From a bacterium (lineage in GTDB: Bacteria > Verrucomicrobiota > Verrucomicrobiia > Limisphaerales > UBA11358), in NCBI GenBank assembly GCA_021781185.1, contig JAJXXI010000529.1:1-6228 (forward strand): a stretch of 6,228 bases of DNA. Direction: 5' to 3'. Made by a program: the position numbers and the translations under genes. How positions within the stretch are numbered: position 1 is the first letter of the stretch; each line of letters opens with the position of its first letter. Below are positions 1 through 5,691 of this stretch, one piece after another. The notes under the pieces are model-generated. The model saw only the letters and a list, made by a program, of their open reading frames with translations. It made no database searches and had not been told where the DNA came from.

Positions 1-1
1 C

Positions 2-31
2 GCCGTTATTGACCGGCTCAAGGTTAAGTAA
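2..31 (+). CDS. C-terminal tail of an upstream gene (partial)
   Basis: The reading frame starting at base 2 reads AVIDRLKVK and then a TAA stop at 29-31. It looks like the charged end of a bacterial protein. A strong GC-rich hairpin begins ten bases after the stop, which is where a transcription terminator for such a gene would lie. Only nine codons are visible, so no product can be named. The frame starting at base 3 is also open, to a TGA at 93-95, but it would run through the hairpin and is less likely. Confidence 0.4.
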   Translation, partial: AVIDRLKVK

Positions 32-40
32 ACAGGATTG

Positions 41-76
41 GGCACGGGACGGGTGGGAGGAACCACGTCCCGTGCC
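41..76 (+). terminator. GC-rich hairpin after the upstream gene; terminator-like or dispersed palindrome
   Basis: GGCACGGGACG (41-51) pairs perfectly with CGTCCCGTGCC (66-76). Inside it, GGT (52-54) pairs with ACC (62-64), leaving a bulged A at 65 and a seven-base loop, GGGAGGA. This gives 14 base pairs, mostly G-C. It lies just after the probable stop codon at 29-31. The tract that follows, TCTTGG, is a poor U-run, so it is not a textbook intrinsic terminator. It could act with Rho, protect the 3' end of the mRNA, or be one copy of a REP-like genomic palindrome. Confidence 0.5.
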
Positions 77-462
77 TCTTGGCGAAGCGCGGTGATGAGC
101 GTTGATTTTCGTCCGCGCATTGCCTGCAGTCTCGCTTGGCAGCAATGCTTTGTTTGTCTGGCTCGGCCTGCTTTTCTGGGCCATCATCGTCGCTATGAGG
201 GATGCGCCGCCGCCTGTGATGTGTCCTCCGGAGGCCCGCCACGCATGGTGCGGGCGGGTTTACGTTTCTGCCATTCTTGCCAAGCATCACGCCGGCACCG
301 CACGCGTTGCCTGAGTTCATCAGTGTTCATTGCCTCATTCATGACCCCGACAGGCAAAATCTTTATTGAACGGACCGGGCGCAAAGGCGGTCAACCAGCC
401 GGTGCGCCGCCAAGGCCGGAAACCGGATTTGGCCGGAACCAGGCGAATAAGCGGCTTCTTTT
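77..462. other. Intergenic region without a convincing gene
   Basis: This 386-base stretch separates the upstream hairpin from the S41 gene. Open frames exist on both strands, but their translations are rich in Arg, Cys, His and Pro and lack domain-like patterning, ribosome sites or good start codons. One frame (102-314, TTG start) encodes a short hydrophobic stretch, ALFVWLGLLFWAIIVAM, but nothing else supports it. Near the downstream gene a short direct repeat occurs: GGCCGGAAACC (414-424) and GGCCGGAACC (431-440). No clear -35/-10 pair stands out, although the promoter of the S41 gene presumably lies here. Confidence 0.5.
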
Positions 463-1770
463 ATGAACGACGAAAACGATGATAAACTGTTCGGACTTTC
501 CGCGCGAATGCCGCGCCCGGCTTATTTGATGTTTCTCTGCCTGGTCGTGGGCATGGGCTCGGGCGTGATCTTCGACCGGCTGGCGTTGCTGACTTTTTTA
601 CCGTCCGATGCCGTTTCTGATTTTCGTCTCATGTCGGAAGCGTGGAACACCATTGAACATTTTTATGTGGACCGCGCCGCAATCCGGCCGCAACAACTCG
701 CTTATGGCGCGATCAGCGGGATGGTGGACGCTTTGGGCGACACCGGGCACAGCGTTTTTCTGACTCCCGAAATGGTCAAGCAGCTTCGTGTGGACGAAAG
801 CGGGCAACTCAAAGGCGTGGGGGTGGAAATTTCAATGAAAAACGGGCATGTGGTGGTGGTGGCACCCATTGACAACTCACCGGCGCAGCGCGCCGGCCTG
901 CGCAGCGGCGACATCATCATGAGCGTGGACGGCGGCGACATCACGGGACTGCCGCTGGATCAGGTGGTCGCGCTGGTTTCCGGGCCGGTGGGAACTTCAG
1001 TCAAGCTGGGGGTTTTGGATCCGCAAACCCATCATCTGCGCTCCGTCGCCATCATCCGCGCGGTGATCAAAATTGAAAATGTAACCTGGCAACAATTGCC
1101 CGGGACCGAGGTCGCGGATCTTCGGATTGCGAGTTTTGACGAAGGGGTGGCCAACGACCTGCGCACGGTCCTGCGCGAAATTCAGCGGCAACACGTGCGC
1201 GGATTGATTCTCGATTTGCGCAACAACCCCGGCGGCGTGCTGCCGGAAGCCGTGACCGTGGCCAGCCAGTTCTTGACCCACGGCAATGTGCTGCTGGTCA
1301 AGGATGCCAAGGGAAAGATCACGCCCATGCCGGTGCAGCCGGGCGGTCTGGCCACCAACATGCCGATGGCGGTGCTGATCAACGGAGGCTCCGCCAGCGC
1401 CGCCGAGATTGTGGCCGGGGCGCTCGGGGACGCGCATCGGGCCGAGCTGGTGGGAGAAACCTCCTTCGGCACGGGCACGGTGCTCAACGAATTCCCACTT
1501 CCGGGCGGATCGGCGCTCATGCTGGCCGTTCAAGAATGGCTGACGCCCAGCGGACATTCCTTCTGGCACAAAGGCATCACCCCGGACCTGGCGGTGCCGC
1601 TGCCCGCCGCCGCAACTCCGCTGGTGCCCGTGATGGAACGGACCCTGACACCGAAACAATTGCTGTCTGCGGACGACCGGCAATTGTTGCACGCTTTGAA
1701 ATGGGTGCAAGCGGACATGAGAGGCGAGAAAAGCGGGGGCGCAGCGACTGATACCAACAGCTCATCATGA
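463..1770 (+). CDS. S41 family C-terminal-processing-peptidase-like protein with PDZ domain and altered active site
   Basis: The protein has 435 residues. A cytoplasmic N-terminus (1-19) leads into a hydrophobic anchor at about 20-46, so the rest should lie in the periplasm. A PDZ domain spans about 115-200 (KGVGVEISM near 117-125; SPAQRAGLRSGD at 139-150). The S41 core follows, with LILDLRNNPGG at 248-258 and NGGSASAAEI at 307-316. By alignment from memory with Prc/CtpB, the nucleophile is Ser312. The canonical SFGKGxVQ motif reads SFGTGTVL here, so the expected Lys is Thr337 and the expected Gln is Leu341. The fold is clear, but normal Ser-Lys-Gln catalysis is doubtful. It may be a pseudoprotease, a substrate-binding protein, or a subfamily with another general base. 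The C-terminal tail after 420 is Gly/Ser-rich. The ATG at 463 has no Shine-Dalgarno sequence but sits in the same TT-ATG-AA context as neighbouring genes and keeps the whole membrane anchor. No protease partner gene lies beside it. Confidence 0.93.
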   Translation: MNDENDDKLFGLSARMPRPAYLMFLCLVVGMGSGVIFDRLALLTFLPSDAVSDFRLMSEAWNTIEHFYVDRAAIRPQQLAYGAISGMVDALGDTGHSVFLTPEMVKQLRVDESGQLKGVGVEISMKNGHVVVVAPIDNSPAQRAGLRSGDIIMSVDGGDITGLPLDQVVALVSGPVGTSVKLGVLDPQTHHLRSVAIIRAVIKIENVTWQQLPGTEVADLRIASFDEGVANDLRTVLREIQRQHVRGLILDLRNNPGGVLPEAVTVASQFLTHGNVLLVKDAKGKITPMPVQPGGLATNMPMAVLINGGSASAAEIVAGALGDAHRAELVGETSFGTGTVLNEFPLPGGSALMLAVQEWLTPSGHSFWHKGITPDLAVPLPAAATPLVPVMERTLTPKQLLSADDRQLLHALKWVQADMRGEKSGGAATDTNSSS

Positions 1771-1985
1771 CATGCTTGTTGCAAAGCCCATTAAATGATA
1801 GCCTTCTACGACGCGCGGGCGCAACGAAAGGAAACCAAACCATTCCGGGCACGCAGGTCATTGCGGCGTTGATTGTGGGCTTCGTCTGGCTTTATTGTCT
1901 GGCTGGGCGTTTGTTGAAAATTGGCCAAGTTGCAGGTGCATCGTCAGCTGGAATTGAAAGCAAAAAAGGCACCTCAAGTTTTTAG
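1767..1985 (+). CDS. Possible small single-span membrane protein, overlapping the S41 stop (doubtful)
   Basis: An ATG at 1767 overlaps the S41 stop in the sequence ATGA, the usual arrangement for translational coupling. The frame runs 72 codons to a TAG at 1983-1985. The product has a polar N-terminus (about 1-28), one strongly hydrophobic segment, VIAALIVGFVWLYCLAG (about 31-47), and a polar Lys/Ser-rich tail. I recognise no family. Residues 1-28 and 52-72 look like translated non-coding DNA, and such an overlap can arise by chance. Just after the hydrophobic segment, another frame (1918-2046) is open and Lys/Gln/Leu-rich, so a frameshifted remnant of a small membrane protein is also possible. 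Confidence 0.25.
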   Translation: MTCLLQSPLNDSLLRRAGATKGNQTIPGTQVIAALIVGFVWLYCLAGRLLKIGQVAGASSAGIESKKGTSSF

Positions 1986-2045
1986 AACGGGCGCAGGAAA
2001 CCTTGCCCGCCGGCAAAGCCTGATTGCGGTCATCACCAACAAATT

Positions 2046-2915
2046 ATGAAAATCGAATCCGAAAACTTCCGCGTTCGCGAAGGCGAAAAGGTCAATCTCA
2101 AAAAATGGCCCACCAAGGTGAAGCCGTTTTACAAGTCCAGGGAGGATTATAAAACGCGCCTCGACCAGAGCATTGAGGCGTTGAGCGAGTTGCAAAGCCT
2201 GCTCTACGCGGACAACCGCCATTCGCTGCTGCTGATTTTCCAGGCGATGGACGCGGCCGGCAAGGATGGCGCGATCAAGCACGTCATGTCCGGCGTCAAT
2301 CCCCAGGGTTGCCAGGTCTTCAGTTTCAAGCATCCGAGCGCGACGGATCTTGAACACGACTTTCTCTGGCGCACCACGCGCTGCCTGCCGGAGCGCGGCC
2401 GGATCGGCATTTTCAACCGGTCCTATTACGAGGAGGTGTTGATCGTGCGCGTGCATCCGGAAATTCTCAAAGCGCAGGAACTGCCGCAGGAATCGCTCGC
2501 GGACAAAAAATTCTGGCAACACCGGTTCCGTTCCATCACTGACCTGGAAAAACATCTCCATCGCAACGGCACGCGCGTGGTGAAATTTTTCCTGCACCTG
2601 TCGAAGGAGGAACAGCGCCGCCGCTTCCTCGCCCGCATTGACAGCCCGGAGAAAAATTGGAAGTTCAGCCAGGCCGACATCGCGGAGCGGAAGTTCTGGC
2701 CGGATTACATGGCGGCGTATGAGGAATGCCTGAGTGCCACGAGCACCGGGCACGCGCCGTGGTTCGTCATTCCGGCCGACGACAAGGAAAACGCGCGGCT
2801 CATTATCTCGCAGGCGATTCTCGACACGATGAAATCGCTGAAGATGTGTTATCCCGAAACCACCAAGGCGCGCCGGAAGGAACTGCTGGCCATCCGCAAA
2901 CAACTCATGAAATGA
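2046..2915 (+). CDS. Polyphosphate kinase 2 family protein (polyphosphate:nucleotide phosphotransferase)
   Basis: The protein has 289 residues, the size of a single-domain PPK2. These cytoplasmic enzymes move phosphate between inorganic polyphosphate and nucleotides, usually regenerating ADP or ATP. A basic N-terminal extension (about 1-55) precedes a P-loop kinase core. Walker A lies in [11 protein letters not shown] (65-75), with Lys73 as the phosphate-binding lysine, and is followed by [12 protein letters not shown] (77-88). The Walker B/catalytic region is [19 protein letters not shown] (121-139). The lid-like basic segment runs from about 190 to 220, with RRRFLARID at 191-199 and the KNWKF motif at 203-207. 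All expected blocks are present, so the enzyme should be active. The pattern resembles the class-III-like group that can use AMP as well as ADP, but class assignment from motifs alone is uncertain. The start ATG lacks a Shine-Dalgarno sequence (AAATT-ATG-AAA). No ppk1 or ppx gene is visible nearby. The serpin starts 94 bp downstream. Confidence 0.95.
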   Translation: MKIESENFRVREGEKVNLKKWPTKVKPFYKSREDYKTRLDQSIEALSELQSLLYADNRHSLLLIFQAMDAAGKDGAIKHVMSGVNPQGCQVFSFKHPSATDLEHDFLWRTTRCLPERGRIGIFNRSYYEEVLIVRVHPEILKAQELPQESLADKKFWQHRFRSITDLEKHLHRNGTRVVKFFLHLSKEEQRRRFLARIDSPEKNWKFSQADIAERKFWPDYMAAYEECLSATSTGHAPWFVIPADDKENARLIISQAILDTMKSLKMCYPETTKARRKELLAIRKQLMK

Positions 2916-2994
2916 AAAGTAATTGCCAGCGGCATACCCCAAAACGCGGCATCCACCACCCGCCTGCGTCACAGCCGGCAGCAAACTCTGCGAG

Positions 2995-2999
2995 AAAGG
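2995..2999 (+). promoter_or_regulatory. Shine-Dalgarno-like site of the serpin gene
   Basis: AAAGG at 2995-2999 lies ten bases before the ATG at 3010. It is the only reasonable purine-rich ribosome site in front of any gene in this window. It supports the ATG at 3010 over the in-frame TTG at 2923, which would put 29 Pro/Lys-rich residues in front of an otherwise good signal peptide. Confidence 0.45.
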
Positions 3000-3009
3000 C
3001 GGCCAGACC

Positions 3010-4233
3010 ATGAAGCTTTTAACCCTTTTGACATTTTCCACCTTGTCCATGGTTGCCTTGATTGGCCGCCCGGCGGAAATCCCGGTTGCAAAAAACATAC
3101 AGACTCTCGCCGAAGGAAACACGATCTTTGCGCTGAATCTCTATGCCCGCCTCAAAGCGACCGACGGCAATCTGTTCTTCTCGCCTTACAGCATCTCCAC
3201 CTGCCTGGCCATGACCTATGCCGGCGCGCGCGGCGGCACGGCGGCACAAATGGCGCAGACGCTGCATTTCAGCACGAACCAGAGCCAGTTCGCCACCGCA
3301 TTTGGTGAACTACAGAAGCAATTAACAAAACATGTCCACGGAACCGGAGGGATTGCATTGGATGTCGCGAACGGATTATGGTGCAAGCAGGGACATCCAT
3401 TTTTACCCGCTTTTGTGGACCTGGCAAAACAAAGCTATGAAGCCAGCTTGAACCAGGTGGATTTTTGCACTCAATCAGCGTCTGCCCGGACGGACATTAA
3501 TGATTGGGTCAGCGGCAAAACCAAGGGCAAGATCACCGGCCTCATTCAACCGGGCGTGCTTGGTCCGATGACGCGGCTGGTGCTGGTGAACGCCATTTAC
3601 TTCAAAGGGCACTGGGCCGGAGAATTTGAAAAATCAAACACCCTGCCGGCTCCTTTTACCGTTTCATCCACGCAAAAAGTTACTGTGCCGTTAATGAGCC
3701 GGACGGCCGAATACCGGTATGCCGAAGCGGATGGGTTGCAGTTATTGGAGCTGCCTTACGCGGGGGGCGATTTGAGCATGGTCGTTCTGCTCCCGCACGA
3801 AACGGATGGTTTGAAGGGCATCGAAGATCAACTCAATGAAGTAACGCTGGAGCGCTGGCTGGCGCGGGCACAAACACGGAAAGTCGCGGTGTTCCTGCCC
3901 CGGTTCAAACTGACGGCGCAATTCAGTCTCGCGCAACCGCTCGCCCAAATGGGAATGACGGATGCTTTCACGACCAGCGCCGACTTTTCCGGCATGGACG
4001 GTGCGCGTGATCTCTATATTTCGGCGGTGGTTCACAAAGCATTCGTGGAGGTGAACGAAGCCGGCACCGAAGCGGCGGCGGCAACCGGTGTGGCCATGAG
4101 GAGCAGCGTCATGATGATGCCCCGACCGACGCCGGTTTTCCGCGCGGATCATCCGTTTGTTTTTCTGATTCGCGACAATCATTCCGGCAGCATTCTCTTC
4201 CTCGGCCGACTCGTTGACCCCGCGCGATCCTGA
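3010..4233 (+). CDS. Secreted serpin (serine protease inhibitor, MEROPS I4 family)
   Basis: The 407-residue protein opens with a signal peptide: Lys2, then a hydrophobic run to about residue 18. Cleavage is likely near 19-25, and there is no lipobox cysteine. The rest is a full-length serpin. Family blocks include NLFFSPYSISTCLAMTYAGA (54-73), LVLVNAIYFKGHW (190-202), and the C-terminal signature FRADHPFVFLI (377-387) ending in LFLGRLVDP. The hinge reads E350-A-G-T-E-A-A-A-A-T359, matching the P17-P8 consensus of inhibitory serpins (Gly at P15, Thr at P14, small residues at P12-P9). The protein should therefore trap proteases by loop insertion rather than being a non-inhibitory relative. Counting 17 residues from E350 puts P1 near Ser366, but the loop to the HPF anchor is about five residues longer than in antitrypsin. 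Arg364 and Met368-370 are therefore also P1 candidates, and the target cannot be named. The middle of the gene (about 3300-3480) looks more AT-rich than its neighbours, which could reflect transfer. A hairpin follows the stop. Confidence 0.95.
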   Translation: MKLLTLLTFSTLSMVALIGRPAEIPVAKNIQTLAEGNTIFALNLYARLKATDGNLFFSPYSISTCLAMTYAGARGGTAAQMAQTLHFSTNQSQFATAFGELQKQLTKHVHGTGGIALDVANGLWCKQGHPFLPAFVDLAKQSYEASLNQVDFCTQSASARTDINDWVSGKTKGKITGLIQPGVLGPMTRLVLVNAIYFKGHWAGEFEKSNTLPAPFTVSSTQKVTVPLMSRTAEYRYAEADGLQLLELPYAGGDLSMVVLLPHETDGLKGIEDQLNEVTLERWLARAQTRKVAVFLPRFKLTAQFSLAQPLAQMGMTDAFTTSADFSGMDGARDLYISAVVHKAFVEVNEAGTEAAAATGVAMRSSVMMMPRPTPVFRADHPFVFLIRDNHSGSILFLGRLVDPARS

Positions 4234-4243
4234 AGCCAATTTC

Positions 4244-4277
4244 GGTCGCTGCCGCCCGCCTTGCCGGCGGAGCGACC
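4244..4277 (+). terminator. Stem-loop after the serpin gene; possible terminator
   Basis: GGTCGCT (4244-4250) pairs perfectly with AGCGACC (4271-4277). After a bulged G at 4251, CCGCC (4252-4256) pairs with GGCGG (4266-4270), leaving a nine-base loop. The structure starts 11 bases after the serpin stop at 4233, the right place for a transcript end. No T-run follows, so it is not a classical intrinsic terminator. It would separate the serpin transcript from the MoxR/DUF58 unit, in keeping with a new promoter in the gap. Confidence 0.4.
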
Positions 4278-4359
4278 ATCCAGCACAGCCTTTGTGTCGG
4301 ACGAAACGTGCCGCCGTCTTCAACCAGCATCGCGGTTTACAGCTCGCTCCTCATTTGCA

Positions 4360-4377
4360 GCTTACAAATTTGTAAGC
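4360..4377. promoter_or_regulatory. Perfect 18-bp palindrome, candidate repressor operator upstream of the MoxR gene
   Basis: GCTTACAAATTTGTAAGC at 4360-4377 is identical to its reverse complement over all 18 bases. It is AT-rich in the centre, lies in an intergenic region and ends 117 bases before the MoxR start. Paired TTACA/TGTAA arms are typical of operators bound by small winged-helix dimers; BlaI/MecI/CopY-type regulators use TACA/TGTA dyads, though usually with another spacing. The right arm contains TTGTAA (4370-4375), a four-of-six match to a -35 box. TGTCAT (4393-4398) lies 17 bases further on, a four-of-six match to a -10 box, so a bound repressor could block a promoter here. No regulator gene is present in the window. 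It is not followed by a T-run and is not GC-rich, so a terminator is unlikely. Confidence 0.5.
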
Positions 4378-4494
4378 CTCCCGAAAGCTCCGTGTCATTT
4401 CGCCATGGTCTATTCAATACAGATCGCAACGGTGTCGCGGTGATGCCGTCGGAGAAAACGAAACGCAACCAACAGCCGACCAAAATTAACATTT

Positions 4495-5658
4495 ATGAAA
4501 AACAATCCATGGAATCCGCAAGGAAGCAACGGCGATTCAAACATCGCCACGATGCCCGCGCCAACGCCGGCTGCAAATGACGCGGCCTTTGACAAGCTCC
4601 GCTACCAGCCAGCTCACGCCATGCCCGCGCCAACGCCGGTTGCCCGGCAGACGCCGTCACCCGCCGGCCCCAATGCGAACATCCAGGCCATCAATGAAGA
4701 GGTCCGCAACGCCTCGGCGTGGGTGACGCCGCTGCGGCAGCAGATCGGCCGTGTCATTGTCGGACAACACAATCTCGTGGACCGTTTGCTCATCGGGCTG
4801 GTCACCAACGGCCATCTGCTCCTTGAAGGCGTGCCGGGACTGGCGAAGACCCTCGCGGTCAAAACGCTCGCCGCCGCCACGCAGGTGAAATTCCAGCGGA
4901 TGCAATTCACGCCGGACATGCTGCCCGCCGACATCGTCGGCACGCTGATTTACAATCCGCGCGACGGTTCGTTCAGCACCAAGCACGGCCCGATTTTCGC
5001 CAACCTCATTCTCGCCGATGAAATCAACCGCGCGCCGGCCAAGGTGCAAAGCGCGCTGCTCGAAGCGATGCAGGAACGACAGGTCACGCTCGGTGACGAA
5101 ACGTATGCCCTGCCGGATCCGTTCCTCATGCTCGCCACGGAAAATCCGCTGGAACAGGAAGGAACTTACCCGCTGCCCGAAGCGCAGGTTGACCGCTTCA
5201 TGCTCAAGGTCATTTTGAATTATCCCAGCCGCACCGAGGAGATCGCCATTCAAGAGGCGATGTCCACCAGCGAACCGGGCTGGAACATCGAGCCGGTGAT
5301 TTCCGGCGAGGACATCATCCGCGCCCGCCGCGTGGTCAACACGATCTACGTGGACGAGAAGGTGAGGCATTACATCGTGGACTTGGTGCTCGCCACGCGC
5401 GACCCGCGTCCCTACAAGATTGATCTGAACGGCTACGTGCAATGCGGCGCGTCGCCGCGCGCCACCATCAATCTCACCCTCGCCGCGCGCGCGTCGGCGT
5501 TCCTGCAAGGGCGCGGTTACGTCACGCCGCAGGACGTGAAAGACCTGGTGTTCGACGTGCTGCGTCATCGCGTGGCGGTGAGTTACGAGGCCGAGGCGGA
5601 GAACATCACCTCGGAACACATCATCCAAAAAATTGTCGAGGAACTGCCCGTGCCCTGA
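4495..5658 (+). CDS. MoxR family AAA+ ATPase
   Basis: The 387-residue protein is a cytoplasmic AAA+ ATPase of the MoxR group, chaperone-like machines that mature or activate partner proteins, often with von Willebrand-A-domain proteins. The core starts near residue 62. Walker A is GVPGLAKT (112-119), Walker B LILADEINRAP (171-181, with Asp175 and Glu176), and sensor 1 ATENP (214-218). A conserved arginine lies in EAQVDRF (229-235), and sensor 2 is GASPRA (318-323). The C-terminal lid domain runs to 387. All nucleotide-handling residues are present. The first 60 residues are an unusual Pro/Ala/Asn/Gln-rich, probably disordered extension in which MPAPTP occurs twice. The ATG at 4495 has no Shine-Dalgarno sequence, and Met20 (4552) and Met43 (4621) are possible later starts. 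I prefer 4495 for its CATTT-ATG-AAAA context, which resembles the other genes here. The DUF58 gene begins 33 bp downstream, the standard partner arrangement. Confidence 0.96.
   Translation: MKNNPWNPQGSNGDSNIATMPAPTPAANDAAFDKLRYQPAHAMPAPTPVARQTPSPAGPNANIQAINEEVRNASAWVTPLRQQIGRVIVGQHNLVDRLLIGLVTNGHLLLEGVPGLAKTLAVKTLAAATQVKFQRMQFTPDMLPADIVGTLIYNPRDGSFSTKHGPIFANLILADEINRAPAKVQSALLEAMQERQVTLGDETYALPDPFLMLATENPLEQEGTYPLPEAQVDRFMLKVILNYPSRTEEIAIQEAMSTSEPGWNIEPVISGEDIIRARRVVNTIYVDEKVRHYIVDLVLATRDPRPYKIDLNGYVQCGASPRATINLTLAARASAFLQGRGYVTPQDVKDLVFDVLRHRVAVSYEAEAENITSEHIIQKIVEELPVP
4552..4639 (+). repeat. In-frame direct repeat inside the N-terminal part of the MoxR gene
   Basis: ATGCCCGCGCCAACGCCGG occurs at 4552-4570 and again at 4621-4639, identical over 19 bases. 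After one mismatch both copies continue with TGC. The copies are 69 bases (23 codons) apart, so both encode MPAPTP in the same frame. The bases between them are not clearly duplicated. It looks like a diverged tandem duplication or motif reuse in a disordered tail. Each copy starts with an ATG, which makes the true start codon less certain. Confidence 0.7.
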
Positions 5659-5691
5659 GTGCGTCGGGCGTGAGCACCACCAGAAAGCATT

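Noticed and set aside
102..314. A 70-codon frame with one hydrophobic segment
   Set aside because: It has a TTG start with no ribosome site and a tail unlike protein. A single hydrophobic stretch is not enough to call a gene.
38..466. A 142-codon + strand frame upstream of the S41 gene
   Set aside because: Its start lies just before the hairpin stem and the frame runs through the whole hairpin. The translation is Arg/Cys/Pro-rich with no structure, and it ends by overlapping the S41 start.
997..1710. A 237-codon minus-strand frame opposite the S41 gene
   Set aside because: It is rich in His, Gln, Gly and Arg with no domain pattern. The + strand frame carries conserved PDZ and S41 motifs.
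2003..2016. Small inverted repeat TTGCC/GGCAA upstream of the PPK2 gene
   Set aside because: It has only five base pairs with a four-base loop, which is common by chance in DNA of this composition.
2923..3009. A 29-residue N-terminal extension of the serpin from a TTG start
   Set aside because: The extension is Pro/Lys-rich and would bury the signal peptide. The ATG at 3010 has an AAAGG site at proper spacing.
1974..3122. A 382-codon minus-strand frame opposite the PPK2 gene
   Set aside because: It is an antisense shadow of a clear PPK2 gene. Its composition is atypical (Arg/Phe/His-rich) and no family motifs are seen.
4261..4580. Short + strand frames (4261-4443 and 4308-4580) in the gap before the MoxR gene
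   Set aside because: They cross the palindrome and the start of the MoxR gene, have no ribosome site and show no protein-like patterning.
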